DNA from: Candidatus Eisenbergiella merdavium
GTDB taxonomy: Bacteria > Bacillota > Clostridia > Lachnospirales > Lachnospiraceae
NCBI GenBank assembly: GCA_019119595.1
Contig: DWWS01000058.1
Span: 1 to 39,232 of the forward strand
Length of the DNA: 39,232 nt
Direction of reading: 5' to 3'
Below are positions 15,181 through 23,082 of this stretch, one piece after another. A model generated the notes under the pieces. It did not search any database. It saw only the letters and a program-made list of their open reading frames with translations, and had not been told where the DNA came from. Each line of letters begins with the position of its first letter. Position 1 is the first letter of the stretch. A program made the position numbers and the translations under genes.

Positions 15181-17586
15181 ATGAAAACACCGAAGGAACT
15201 GGAAGAAGCGGTACGAGGTTATCAAAATGGAGATCGGGAAAGCTTTAACCGTATCTACGAGCTGTCCTACCGTTATCTGTACACCTGTGTTTCCAGAGTG
15301 GTGAGAGATGAGGAAGCCGCGATGGATATGATTCAGGAAACTTATCTGGAAATTAGCAGAAATATCGGTCAACTGAATCAAACAGAGGATTTCTTGAGCT
15401 GGGCGGCGATGATTGGAAACCGGAAATGCTTTGCTTATCTGAAGAAAAAAAATCGCACGGTTCTGATCGGAGCGGGAGAGGGAGAAGAGGAGTCGGATTA
15501 TTTTGAGAATATTGCAGACGACGAATGCTTTATCCCGGAAACTATCCTGCAGGATCAGGAGAAACAGCGCCTGCTGAGAGAGATTATCGACGGTCTTAGC
15601 GACATGCAGCGTCTGTGCGTGATCGGTTACTATTACAATGAAGAAAAACAGGAGCAGATAGCCGAAGAACTCGGAATTCCGGTGAACACGGTGAAGTCCC
15701 ATCTGAACCGGGCCAAAGCCAATATCAAAAAAGGCGTCCTGGAACTGGAGGAGAAGAAAGGAACGAGAATCTACAGCCTGGCGCCGTTCATGCTCCTGTT
15801 CTTCCGCAAGGAAATGGAGGAATGTCTGTTCAGACCCATGCCGGAGGGCCTGCGCGTGCAGCTTCAGGCGAAAGAGGCTCCCTCAGACGCTCAAAACGCC
15901 CACTCCGCCCCGGAGGGCGGAGTGCCTGGAAGCACAGCAGCCGATAATAAAGCGGCGTCCAGGGGATCGCAGACGGCCACAGGCCAGACCATCGCTTCAG
16001 GAAGCTCTGTTCTTGGGAAACTGTCAGGGGTCTCTCTGCGGGTGAAGGTGCTGGTGGGAGCGGCGGTAGCCGCTGGAGCTATCACAGGAGTGAGCGCTGT
16101 GGCCTTGAACCAGAATCGCGCGGAGGAGGAATGGGCCCATATCATAGAAGAGACAGAACAGGAGCATCAGGCCGCAGAGGAAACGGCGGCAGGAGAGACC
16201 GTAGCCTCGGCAGGAAGCGGACAGGAAGCGGCGGGCGCAGCCGGGGAGGCCGCAGGACAGGAAGGGGCGCAGACGGAAAGCACCGCGCTGGAGAGTCCGG
16301 AGAAAGGAAGCCTGGCCTATGGAGCGCTTGCCATATCAGGACAATACGACGAGATGCAGGATGCCCGGGACGGGCTCGCCATTGTCTGCAGAGACGGGAA
16401 ATGGGGACTTGTGAATTATGACGACGAGGTTTTGGTGCCGCTGGAATATTCCTACGCCTGCTACTCGCCCAATGACGACGGACAGACCTTCTTCGGAAAT
16501 GACGGCGACTATCGGGTTTTTGACCGGGACGGAAATGAAATCTTCCAGATCGATCGGAAGATTAAGGCGGTGAGTGACGGCGTAGTTCTTTGGCAGGAAG
16601 AAGATCCGGAAACCTTCCTGAATAATTTCGGATATGTCAATCTGGACGGAACCGTGGTATATGAACCGGTGGAGGAACAGACCTACGAACAGTCCGGGGC
16701 GGTGGGATTCAACGAAGGCTATGCGATCTGTACGGATTATTACAGCGAACAGAGGATTTCCCATTCGGGAGAACGCTTCCCGATCTTCGATGCACGAAAA
16801 GAACCGATCAAAGCGGAAATGGACAGGATATCCGCCGAGATCGAAGCATCCTCGAACATGCAGAGCAGCGCGGACAGCGCATTCTTTGATACGGGATATC
16901 CGATCGGGGCTGTTTACCAGGGCTATTACGTGTCCAGAGGGATGCCCTTCGAAGATTCGAATGGGGATATCGATATCTATGATGCGGAAGGCACGGAGGA
17001 ATGGACGTTCAAAATCCGGGAGCTTGTGGAGCATGTGGGCCTTCCCTGGGATGAACAGCTTTATTGGACCGTCGGAAGCTTTCGGGATAATGGACTTTCC
17101 TGTTTTAGTTATGGAACCACGCTGTGCATCTCACTGGAATATGGTGGCCAAAAGCAATATTATCTGATCGATGCCACGAAGCAGGAAATAACCGTCGATG
17201 AGTATGGCTCCAGGGATTTCACCGTCAACGACGCTTGCATACTCCAGACAGGTGACCATATGAGAATGGGGGAAAGCAAGTACTGGCTGATTTCCCGGGA
17301 CGGGCAATGGGGCTTCATGGATCATAACGGAGCCATTGCCGCCATGTATGACGACGCGTGCTACTTTACCAACGAAACAGCGATGGTCATTCAGGACGGA
17401 TATGCCAGCTTCATCGACGAAAATCTGGAAACCTACGGGGAGAAAGTGCCGGCCCGGTCGGTTTCAACCTATGGAGAAATTTTTGTGGTGACGACTCCGG
17501 AGGGAGAACAGCTTTGCTTTGACAGCAGGAAGCCTCCTGTGGCAGAGCAGATATCGGAAGCGGCGGGCCCTTCTTTGGCGGACTGA
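15181..17586 (+). CDS. ECF-type sigma factor fused to a transmembrane and WG-motif sensor region
   Basis: An 801-residue fusion. Residues 1-95 are sigma-70 region 2 (NRIYELSYRYLYTCVSRVV, then DEEAAMDMIQETYLEI). Residues 135-195 are region 4 with a helix-turn-helix (EQIAEELGIPVNTVKSHLNR). After a Ser/Ala-rich linker there is a hydrophobic segment near 287-309 (VLVGAAVAAGAITGVSAVAL) and then an Ala/Glu/Gly-rich linker (about 310-375). The C-terminal 425 residues contain WG-type motifs: RDGKWGLVNYDDEVLVPLEY near 404 and RDGQWGFMDHNG near 706, each followed by a strand-rich stretch. The expected topology is sigma domain inside, WG region outside. Typical ECF factors are about 180 residues. The operon starts with an ECF-type promoter shared with the neighbouring operon. 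Start ATG follows GAAGGAAGGG. Confidence 0.88.
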   Translation: MKTPKELEEAVRGYQNGDRESFNRIYELSYRYLYTCVSRVVRDEEAAMDMIQETYLEISRNIGQLNQTEDFLSWAAMIGNRKCFAYLKKKNRTVLIGAGEGEEESDYFENIADDECFIPETILQDQEKQRLLREIIDGLSDMQRLCVIGYYYNEEKQEQIAEELGIPVNTVKSHLNRAKANIKKGVLELEEKKGTRIYSLAPFMLLFFRKEMEECLFRPMPEGLRVQLQAKEAPSDAQNAHSAPEGGVPGSTAADNKAASRGSQTATGQTIASGSSVLGKLSGVSLRVKVLVGAAVAAGAITGVSAVALNQNRAEEEWAHIIEETEQEHQAAEETAAGETVASAGSGQEAAGAAGEAAGQEGAQTESTALESPEKGSLAYGALAISGQYDEMQDARDGLAIVCRDGKWGLVNYDDEVLVPLEYSYACYSPNDDGQTFFGNDGDYRVFDRDGNEIFQIDRKIKAVSDGVVLWQEEDPETFLNNFGYVNLDGTVVYEPVEEQTYEQSGAVGFNEGYAICTDYYSEQRISHSGERFPIFDARKEPIKAEMDRISAEIEASSNMQSSADSAFFDTGYPIGAVYQGYYVSRGMPFEDSNGDIDIYDAEGTEEWTFKIRELVEHVGLPWDEQLYWTVGSFRDNGLSCFSYGTTLCISLEYGGQKQYYLIDATKQEITVDEYGSRDFTVNDACILQTGDHMRMGESKYWLISRDGQWGFMDHNGAIAAMYDDACYFTNETAMVIQDGYASFIDENLETYGEKVPARSVSTYGEIFVVTTPEGEQLCFDSRKPPVAEQISEAAGPSLAD

Positions 17587-17593
17587 TTCCTGC

Positions 17594-17618
17594 GGGAAGC
17601 CCGCCAGGCGGACTTCCC
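17594..17618 (+). terminator. Hairpin after the sigma-factor gene
   Basis: GGGAAG-C-CCGCC (17594-17605) pairs with GGCGG-A-CTTCCC (17607-17618) with one mismatch, eight bases after the stop codon. The following bases are only partly T-rich, so termination efficiency is uncertain. Confidence 0.5.
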
Positions 17619-17622
17619 CTCC

Positions 17623-17651
17623 TTGCAGAAGAAGGGGGAAAAGCTTATAAT
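17623..17651 (+). promoter_or_regulatory. Sigma-A promoter of the DUF4250-RACo-like pair
   Basis: TTGCAG at 17623-17628 and TATAAT at 17646-17651 are 17 bases apart. The start codon of the DUF4250 gene lies 58 bases after the -10. Confidence 0.7.
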
Positions 17652-17708
17652 AGAGCAAAAAAGAGGAACACCGCGCTGCGGTGGATCTGAGTACGGGAGG
17701 AAGCTGAA

Positions 17709-17882
17709 ATGATACCGCAGGATCCGATAATGCTGTTAAGTTTTCTGAATCTGAAGCTGAGGGATTTCTATAAAAATCTGGATGCGCTTTGTGAAGATAT
17801 GGCTCTGGATAAAGAAGACATTCTGGAAAAAATGAGAACCATTCATTATACCTACGACGAGGAGAGCAATCGTTTTGTCTGA
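17709..17882 (+). CDS. DUF4250-family small protein
   Basis: A 57-residue protein with the features of the DUF4250 family: an N-terminal QDPIMLLSFLNLKLRDFY, then LDALCEDMALDKEDILEKM, then YTYDEESNRFV. The family is widespread in Clostridia and has no known function; the composition suggests a compact helical protein, with the middle helix pair resembling a small helix-turn-helix. GGGAGG lies correctly before the ATG at 17709, and a good promoter is upstream. Its last eight bases overlap the TTG start of the next gene, so the two products are probably made together. The protein is too short for many gene finders. Confidence 0.85.
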   Translation: MIPQDPIMLLSFLNLKLRDFYKNLDALCEDMALDKEDILEKMRTIHYTYDEESNRFV

Positions 17883-19419
17883 ATGTGAGGTTATCATCTG
17901 CGAAAAGGACGGGAAGGAGATTGGGCTTACAGCTCCTGCAGGCGCGCTTTTTCTGCAGCTTTTGAAGGGAAACGGATATCCGCTGGTCTGCTGTAATGGA
18001 AAGGGCGGCTGCGGGCGATGCCGCCTCCGTTTTCCTGATGGGGACGCTCCGCTTCCCGCTCCTGCGGACCGGAATGCGCTTACTGCACAGGAGCTTCGGG
18101 AGGGCGTTCGTCTTGCCTGTGTGCATAGAGTGAAAAAAAACTGTCGGATTCAGGTGGAATTCGTCCATCCCAGGCAGGTGGAGGCAGTGACGGGCTTCGC
18201 GGAAACGGCAGTCCGCCCTGTCGTATATGGAGAGAGGGCTTCTTTTTTGCCGGAACAAAAAGGCTGTCTGACTGCGCAGAAAAATGACCGGCTGCTGTCT
18301 GAACCGGAGAAATATGTGCTTGCGTTAGATATGGGGACGACTACCATAGCCGCAGAGGCGGTTTCTCTCAGCTCCCTTCAGTGCGCAGACAACGGGGCTG
18401 TTGTCCTTGCACAGGTCGGGCGGATGAATCCCCAGAGGGCTTGGGGAAGCGATGTGATATCCCGGATAGAGGCGGCCGGACGTGGAGAAGGGGAGGCGCT
18501 TCGCAGAGCGGGAGAAGAGGCGGTTGTTTCTCTGATCATGGAGATCATTGAAAAAGCAGGACGATTGCCTGAAAAGATCTGCCTGGCGGGAAATACGACG
18601 ATGGAGCATCTGCTTCTCGGACTTGACGCGAGCGGGCTGGGTCAGTATCCGTTTCATCCGGTTAGCCTTTCGGAGCAGCACATGACGCTTTCTCTTCCTT
18701 TTCCTGCGCCTTCCTCACCGTCGGTCTGCGGGATTTGCCTGCTCCCCGGCATTTCTGCCTTTGTGGGAGCGGATATTCTGGCGGGACTGTTAGCCTGCGG
18801 CTTTGCTGACCCTGTGGACGACAGCTGCCGTCTGTTCATCGACCTGGGAACGAACGGAGAAATGGCGATTCAAAAGGGCGGCCGCCTGATCTGTACAGCG
18901 ACGGCGGCTGGTCCCGCATTTGAGGGAGGAGCCAGTGCGAACCTGCCGGGAACGGACATGGTTGCTCTGCTTGCGAGACTGCTAAGAGAGAACAAGATCG
19001 ACCATAGCGGACTTTTATGCGAGGAGCTGTTTGAAGCGGGATGGCAGGAAGGGAAGCTTCGCGTGACTCAGAACGATATTCGTTCCCTTCAGACGGCGAA
19101 GGCAGCGGTGCGGGCTGGAGTGGAGATTTTAATGAGGAGACTTGAGGTTTCCTGTGGGGACGTGCAGGAGGTTTATCTGGCAGGAGGCTTTGGGCTTTTT
19201 CTGGATGTGCGAAGCGCGGCTGAGATCGGTCTGTTTCCGCCTGCTCTTGCGGGGAAAGTACGGGCGGTAGGGAATACCTCTCTGGCTGGAGCTGCGCTGT
19301 ATGGCGGAAGGCCGGGATATCCGGCGCTGGCGAAGGAGCTGTTGGCGCGGGCCGAGGTGATAAACCTTGCTGAAGAATCCGGTTTTTATGAAAAATATCT
19401 GGAAAATATGGAATTTTGA
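17875..19419 (+). CDS. RACo-like ASKHA-domain protein with N-terminal [2Fe-2S] ferredoxin
   Basis: A 514-residue protein of the DUF4445/RACo family. The N-terminal domain is a plant-type ferredoxin with Cys40-x5-Cys46-x2-Cys49 and a further Cys near 82 (RLACVH). The remainder is an ASKHA ATPase: phosphate loop LALDMGTTTIA near 150, GNTTMEHLLLG, LFIDLGTNGEMAI and VYLAGGFGLF. Characterised relatives use ATP to reduce and reactivate corrinoid proteins of methyltransferase systems. No corrinoid protein or methyltransferase is present in the window, so the partner is elsewhere. The start is a TTG at 17875 with GAGGAGAG eight bases upstream, inside the 3' end of DUF4250. At 514 residues it is somewhat shorter than classical RACo (about 600). 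Confidence 0.87.
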   Translation: MSECEVIICEKDGKEIGLTAPAGALFLQLLKGNGYPLVCCNGKGGCGRCRLRFPDGDAPLPAPADRNALTAQELREGVRLACVHRVKKNCRIQVEFVHPRQVEAVTGFAETAVRPVVYGERASFLPEQKGCLTAQKNDRLLSEPEKYVLALDMGTTTIAAEAVSLSSLQCADNGAVVLAQVGRMNPQRAWGSDVISRIEAAGRGEGEALRRAGEEAVVSLIMEIIEKAGRLPEKICLAGNTTMEHLLLGLDASGLGQYPFHPVSLSEQHMTLSLPFPAPSSPSVCGICLLPGISAFVGADILAGLLACGFADPVDDSCRLFIDLGTNGEMAIQKGGRLICTATAAGPAFEGGASANLPGTDMVALLARLLRENKIDHSGLLCEELFEAGWQEGKLRVTQNDIRSLQTAKAAVRAGVEILMRRLEVSCGDVQEVYLAGGFGLFLDVRSAAEIGLFPPALAGKVRAVGNTSLAGAALYGGRPGYPALAKELLARAEVINLAEESGFYEKYLENMEF

Positions 19420-19479
19420 GGGCGCTGAATTCCGGATGCGGCTGTCGGTAAAGCAGAGCAACGGATTTTCACCATGGAC

Positions 19480-19508
19480 TTCCCCATTACTGATAAATGA
19501 ATTATAAT
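19480..19508 (+). promoter_or_regulatory. Probable promoter of the 2-hydroxyacid dehydrogenase gene
   Basis: A consensus TATAAT at 19503-19508 is preceded 17 bases earlier by a poor TTCCCC. Between it and the gene is an AT-rich inverted repeat, ATTTGTG (19524-19530) and CACAAAT (19538-19544), followed by T's, which could be an operator or weak attenuator. Confidence 0.45.
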
Positions 19509-19592
19509 GGAAAAGATGAACGCATTTGTGCAGTAAACACAAATTTTTCGGCATCAAAGAAAAAGATGTTCTGAAAAGGAGGAAAAGTGAAA

Positions 19593-20534
19593 ATGAAGCT
19601 TGTGATCTTGGAGCCGCTTGGCGTGGAAAAGGAAAAGCTGCTTGCGCTGGCGCAGGAAAAGCTTGGGGACAGGGCCCAGATCGTGTATTATGATTCCCGC
19701 ACCACGGATGAACAGGAGCTTGCGCAGCGCGCGGGGGATGCGGATATCGCGGTGCTTTCCAATCTCCCCTTCCGCAAAGCGGTGATGGAGCGCTGCGAAA
19801 GCCTGAAGATGATCTCCGTGGCCTTTACGGGCGTGGATCATGTGGACATGGATCACTGCCGGGAAAAGGGAATCCTGGTGAGCAACTGCGCCGGATATTC
19901 CAACACCGCGGTTTCGGAGCTGGTGTTTGGACTTGCGCTGAGCCTGTACCGCCGCATCATCCCCTGCGACCGGGCTGTGCGGGAAGGAAAGGACAAGACC
20001 GGCCTGGTGGGCTTTGAGCTTTCCGGGAAAAAATTCGGCGTAGTCGGCATGGGAGCCATCGGAACGAGAACCGCGCGCCTCGCGAAAGCCTTCGGCTGCG
20101 AGGTGCTTGGCTTTAACAGAAGCCCCAGGCAGATCGAGGGCGTGCGCATGGTGGAGCTGGATACTCTGCTGAAGGAATGCGATATCGTTTCCCTGCATGT
20201 GCCGCTCACGGAGCAGACCAGAGGTCTGATCGGGGAGCGGGAACTGGGGCTGATGAAGCCGGGAGCGATCCTCATCAACACGGCGAGAGGCCCGGTGGTG
20301 GACAGCGCCGCCCTTGCGGACGCGCTGGAAAAGGGCAGGCTTGCAGGAGCCGCCGTGGACGTGTTTGAGACGGAGCCTCCCATCCCGCAGGACCATCCCC
20401 TGCTGTCCGCGCCCAACGTGGTCGCAACTCCCCACGTGGCTTTTGCCACGAAGGAGGCCCTGTATCAGCGGGCAGTCATCGTTTTCGATAACGTGGCCGG
20501 ATACCTGGACGGAAAGCCGCAGAATGTGATGTGA
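19593..20534 (+). CDS. D-isomer-specific 2-hydroxyacid dehydrogenase
   Basis: A 313-residue NAD(P)-dependent dehydrogenase that interconverts 2-oxoacids and D-2-hydroxyacids. The Rossmann glycine motif GVVGMGAIGTRTA is near residue 150, and the catalytic residues are visible as Arg in NTARGPVVD (near 230), Glu in VFETEPP and His in TPHVAFAT (near 280). The residue after the second Rossmann strand, usually Asp in NAD enzymes, is in GFNRSPR here, which hints at NADP(H) preference by analogy with glyoxylate/hydroxypyruvate reductases. The ATG at 19593 is spaced ten bases from AAGGAGG; a GTG six bases earlier is too close. It appears to be a single gene. The substrate is not predictable. Confidence 0.9.
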   Translation: MKLVILEPLGVEKEKLLALAQEKLGDRAQIVYYDSRTTDEQELAQRAGDADIAVLSNLPFRKAVMERCESLKMISVAFTGVDHVDMDHCREKGILVSNCAGYSNTAVSELVFGLALSLYRRIIPCDRAVREGKDKTGLVGFELSGKKFGVVGMGAIGTRTARLAKAFGCEVLGFNRSPRQIEGVRMVELDTLLKECDIVSLHVPLTEQTRGLIGERELGLMKPGAILINTARGPVVDSAALADALEKGRLAGAAVDVFETEPPIPQDHPLLSAPNVVATPHVAFATKEALYQRAVIVFDNVAGYLDGKPQNVM

Positions 20535-20600
20535 TGCGGTTGGAATAGAGCCATCCTCCTGTGCATATAGTGTTCAGAAGGAAAATGCGAGGCGGCGCCG

Positions 20601-21326
20601 ATGGGCAGGAAAACTGTGGGAAAGAGAAAATTGCTCCTGTTTTCCGCACTGACGGCGCTGCTTTTTCTGAGTGCGGCGTCTCATTCGGCCGATACCGTTT
20701 TTTCAGGTTCCGCCGCCGCTTCGGCCGCCTATCTTCCGGATGCAGAGGAGCCTGCCGGGAATGCGGCAGAGCAGAAGAAGATTGCGATCTCCTTCGACGA
20801 CGGACCCCATCCCACCTATACGGAGCAGCTTCTGGACGGCCTGAAAAAGCGCGGCGTAAAGGCCACCTTTTTTGTCACGGGCGAGCATGCCGCCCTTCAC
20901 CCCGACGTCATCCGGCGGATGAGCGGAGAGGGGCATCTGATCGGGAACCATACCTACAGCCACATTCAGCTCAACACCTCCAACCGGGAGCAGTTCAGGA
21001 ACGAGCTGCTTCAGACGAATGCGGTCATTACCGGGATCACGGGCGAGGAGGTGCTGTATGTGCGCCCGCCCTACGGAAGCTGGGATAAGGCGCTGGAGGA
21101 GGAGCTGAACATGTTTCCCGTTCTCTGGACCGTGGATCCCCTGGACTGGTGCTCCTCCAACGTTTCCTGCATTGTGAGGAGCGTGGTGGAGGATGTGGAG
21201 GAAAACGACATCATTCTCATGCACGATTATTACGATACCAGCGTTACGGCGGCGCTGGAGATCGTGGATGAGCTGCTGGCTGAGGGGTACACCTTTGTGA
21301 CGGTGGATGAGATCCTGTTTGACTGA
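20601..21326 (+). CDS. Secreted polysaccharide deacetylase (NodB domain)
   Basis: A 241-residue carbohydrate esterase family 4 protein. It starts with a signal peptide or membrane anchor (KRKLLLFSALTALLFLSAASH). The NodB domain shows all catalytic motifs: SFDDGP (near 64), with both Asp residues, HTYSH as the metal-binding motif, RPPYGSWD, TVDPLDW, and the C-terminal HDYYD. Enzymes of this family remove acetyl groups from peptidoglycan GlcNAc or related surface glycans, often giving lysozyme resistance, or act on cortex peptidoglycan in spores. The ribosome site before the ATG is weak. It follows the dehydrogenase by 66 bases and could be on the same transcript. A weak AT-rich inverted repeat lies just after the gene (21349-21374). 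Confidence 0.92.
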   Translation: MGRKTVGKRKLLLFSALTALLFLSAASHSADTVFSGSAAASAAYLPDAEEPAGNAAEQKKIAISFDDGPHPTYTEQLLDGLKKRGVKATFFVTGEHAALHPDVIRRMSGEGHLIGNHTYSHIQLNTSNREQFRNELLQTNAVITGITGEEVLYVRPPYGSWDKALEEELNMFPVLWTVDPLDWCSSNVSCIVRSVVEDVEENDIILMHDYYDTSVTAALEIVDELLAEGYTFVTVDEILFD

Positions 21327-21409
21327 CGACCGGCCCGGAGCGGACGAAATTTTGCAGAAAATTTGCTGCAAATTGGCCGTAAGTGTGTCCGTGGCGGTAA
21401 AAAAAAGGG

Positions 21410-21438
21410 TTGACAAATGAAAAAACAGAGTCTATACT
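21410..21438 (+). promoter_or_regulatory. Strong sigma-A promoter upstream of the hairpin repeats
   Basis: TTGACA at 21410-21415 and TATACT at 21433-21438 are exactly 17 bases apart. The predicted start is near 21445, about 380 bases before the nearest real coding start (21828) but only about 15 bases before a strong terminator hairpin. Confidence 0.8.
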
Positions 21439-21460
21439 ACGCTTTATTAAAGCAACAGCG

Positions 21461-21507
21461 AGGTTGTATGGCGTGCGCACGGCGCATGGCCCTGCAGCCT
21501 TTTTTTG
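21461..21507 (+). terminator. Promoter-proximal terminator (possible end of a short ncRNA)
   Basis: AGGTTGTATGGCGTGCGC (21461-21478) pairs with GCGCATGGCCCTGCAGCCT (21482-21500) with few interruptions and is followed by seven T. A transcript from the promoter at 21410 would be only about 60 nucleotides long if it stops here. It could be a small RNA or an attenuator of the downstream acetyltransferase operon. Confidence 0.7.
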
Positions 21508-21513
21508 TTGGAT

Positions 21514-21822
21514 GCGTGCCTCAGCACAAGGCTTCGGCAGGGAGGTAAGCCTGAAAAATGTGCTCGATAGCACATTTCTCAAGCAGGATTTGCGACGGGG
21601 CGTCGCAAATCCCATGATCACAGCTGAGAAATCGCATCCGCGATTTCTCAGCGCGTGCCTCAGCAACGCTTCGGCATGGAGGTAAGCTTGAAAAATGTGC
21701 TCGATAGCACATTTCTCAAGCAGGATTTGCGCCGGGACGTCGCAAATCCCATGATCGCAACAGAGAAATCGCATCCGCGATTTCTCTGTGCGGTCGGAAC
21801 AAAAGGCGTTCCGACATGGAGG
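21514..21822 (+). repeat. Tandem hairpin-rich repeat, two full units and one partial
   Basis: Unit 1 is 21514-21652, unit 2 is 21653-21789 and a partial third copy is 21790-21822. Each full unit contains three stem-loops: AAATGTGCT/AGCACATTT, GATTTGCG-C/A-CG with CGTCGCAAATC, and a 13-bp stem whose loop is ATCC. The last stem differs between units at two base pairs and both are compensated (GCTGAG/CTCAGC against ACAGAG/CTCTGT). The start of the unit contains ATGGAGG, and the third copy supplies the GGAGG ribosome site of the next gene. The element looks like a small palindromic mobile or structural repeat. It fills most of the 500-base gap after the deacetylase gene. Confidence 0.85.
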
Positions 21823-21827
21823 AAAAA

Positions 21828-22370
21828 ATGGAGATCAGGAAAGCGGCGGAGAAGGATGTGGCGGCGGTGGCGGACATTTACGACAGGCTCCATACGCTGG
21901 AGGAGGCGGGCGGATGCGTCATCGGCTGGCAAAGGGGCGTATACCCCACCCGGAAGACCGCGGAAGACGCCCTTGCCTGCGACGAGCTGTTCGTGCTGGA
22001 GGAGGAGGGCAGGATCCTGGCGGCAATGCGCATCAATCAGGAGCAGGTTCCGGAGTACGCCAACGTGAGCTGGAGCTTTGAGGCGGAGCCGGAAGAGATC
22101 CTGGTCATGCATACCCTGGTGGTGGATCCGGCGGAAAAGGGGCGTGGCCTTGGCGGCAGGATGATCGGCTTTTATGAGGACAGCGCGCGGCGGCAGGGCT
22201 GCTCCTGCCTTCGGATCGACACAAACGAGAAAAATGTGGCAGCGAGAGCCATGTACCGGCATCTGGGTTACCGGGAAGCCGGGATCACTCCCTGCGTATT
22301 CAACGGAATCGAAGGCGTCGGGCTGGTCTGTCTGGAAAAAAGCCTGCGGGCGGACGGGAAGAGAGGTTGA
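21828..22370 (+). CDS. GNAT-family N-acetyltransferase
   Basis: A 180-residue acetyltransferase. The acetyl-CoA binding region is clear: LVMHTLVVDPAEKGRGLGGRMIGFYEDSAR contains the V/I-x-x-x-x-R/Q-G-x-G/A pattern (KGRGLGGRM), followed by LRIDTNEKNVAARAMYRHLGY, the usual end of the domain. I use the ATG at 21828 (MEIRKAAEK), which is six bases after GGAGG; an ATG at 21816 overlaps that site. The leader contains the tandem hairpin repeat and a promoter-proximal terminator. The stop overlaps the upstream start region of the kinase-like gene, so the two are one operon. The substrate is unknown. Confidence 0.9.
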   Translation: MEIRKAAEKDVAAVADIYDRLHTLEEAGGCVIGWQRGVYPTRKTAEDALACDELFVLEEEGRILAAMRINQEQVPEYANVSWSFEAEPEEILVMHTLVVDPAEKGRGLGGRMIGFYEDSARRQGCSCLRIDTNEKNVAARAMYRHLGYREAGITPCVFNGIEGVGLVCLEKSLRADGKRG

Positions 22371-22375
22371 CCGCA

Positions 22376-22978
22376 ATGAAAACCGCGAAGAAAAAGATCA
22401 TCACAATCGGAAGAGAATTCGGAGCAGGCGGAAGAACGGTGGGGATGGAGGTGGCCGAAAGGCTGGGGATCTCCTTTTATGACAGGGATCTGATCCTGAA
22501 AACCGCCGAGGAGGCGCCCGGGCTGAGACCGGAGGACGTGCGGCGCTGGGATGAAAGGATCTCCTACGACGGGGGCTTTACGCAGAGCCTGTTCGATTTT
22601 TATTCCAGGCCGTTGAGCGACCGGATCTGGGAGGCGCAGAAGTTTGCCATCCGCAGGATCGCGGACCGGGAAAGCTGTGTGCTGGTGGGAAGGAACGCGG
22701 ATTACATCCTGCGGGAATTTGACCATGTGCTGAAGGTTTTCATCTATGCGGACCGGGACTGGAGGGTCCGGCACATGGAAGCGCTGATGCCGGCGTGCTC
22801 CGGGGCGGAGATCGAGGCGGATACCCGGTCGGTGGATAAGGCGAGGCGGAGCTACTGCATGAAATACACGGGGCAGACCTACGGATACGCGGGAAACTAC
22901 GATCTGACGATCAATACGGGAACCCTGGGGTTTGACAAGGCCGTGGAGCTGGTGGTGAGCGCGGCGGAAAAAATCTGA
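22376..22978 (+). CDS. Cytidylate kinase-like family protein
   Basis: A 200-residue P-loop protein of the cytidylate kinase-like family. The N-terminal ITIGREFGAGGRTVGMEVAE is the family's nucleotide-binding start, with GREFGAGGR replacing the normal Walker A spacing, followed by FYDRDLI. Further on are VLVGRNADYIL and VFIYADRDWRVRHM, which resemble the NMP-binding and lid regions, and YDLTINTG near the end. These proteins are common in Clostridia in addition to a true Cmk, and their substrate is unproven. The ATG at 22376 lies six bases after the GNAT stop; an in-frame TTG at 22367 is also possible. A strong hairpin follows the gene. Confidence 0.88.
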   Translation: MKTAKKKIITIGREFGAGGRTVGMEVAERLGISFYDRDLILKTAEEAPGLRPEDVRRWDERISYDGGFTQSLFDFYSRPLSDRIWEAQKFAIRRIADRESCVLVGRNADYILREFDHVLKVFIYADRDWRVRHMEALMPACSGAEIEADTRSVDKARRSYCMKYTGQTYGYAGNYDLTINTGTLGFDKAVELVVSAAEKI

Positions 22979-22998
22979 AGAATGAAAAACAGTCTATC

Positions 22999-23047
22999 AA
23001 GGGCGATAGCGGCTGCGGCTGCCATCGTCCTTTCGATATATATATCG
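22999..23047. other. Strong hairpin and adjacent palindrome before the ABC transporter operon
   Basis: AAGGGCGATAGCGGC (22999-23013) pairs with GCTGCCATCGTCCTT (23018-23032), 15 positions with one mismatch and a TGCG loop. It is followed by the perfect palindrome CGATATATATATCG (23034-23047). TCTATCA (22993-22999) and TGATAGA (23050-23056) also pair around both. The hairpin may terminate the upstream operon; the palindrome may be an operator. Confidence 0.55.
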
Positions 23048-23082
23048 TCTGATAGAAAATCCGGGAAAGGAAGGTAAATGTT

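Noticed and set aside
21410..21685. 91-codon open frame across the first hairpin repeat
   Set aside because: Its start falls inside the promoter -35 and it runs through the terminator and stem-loops; the sequence is better explained as a structured repeat.
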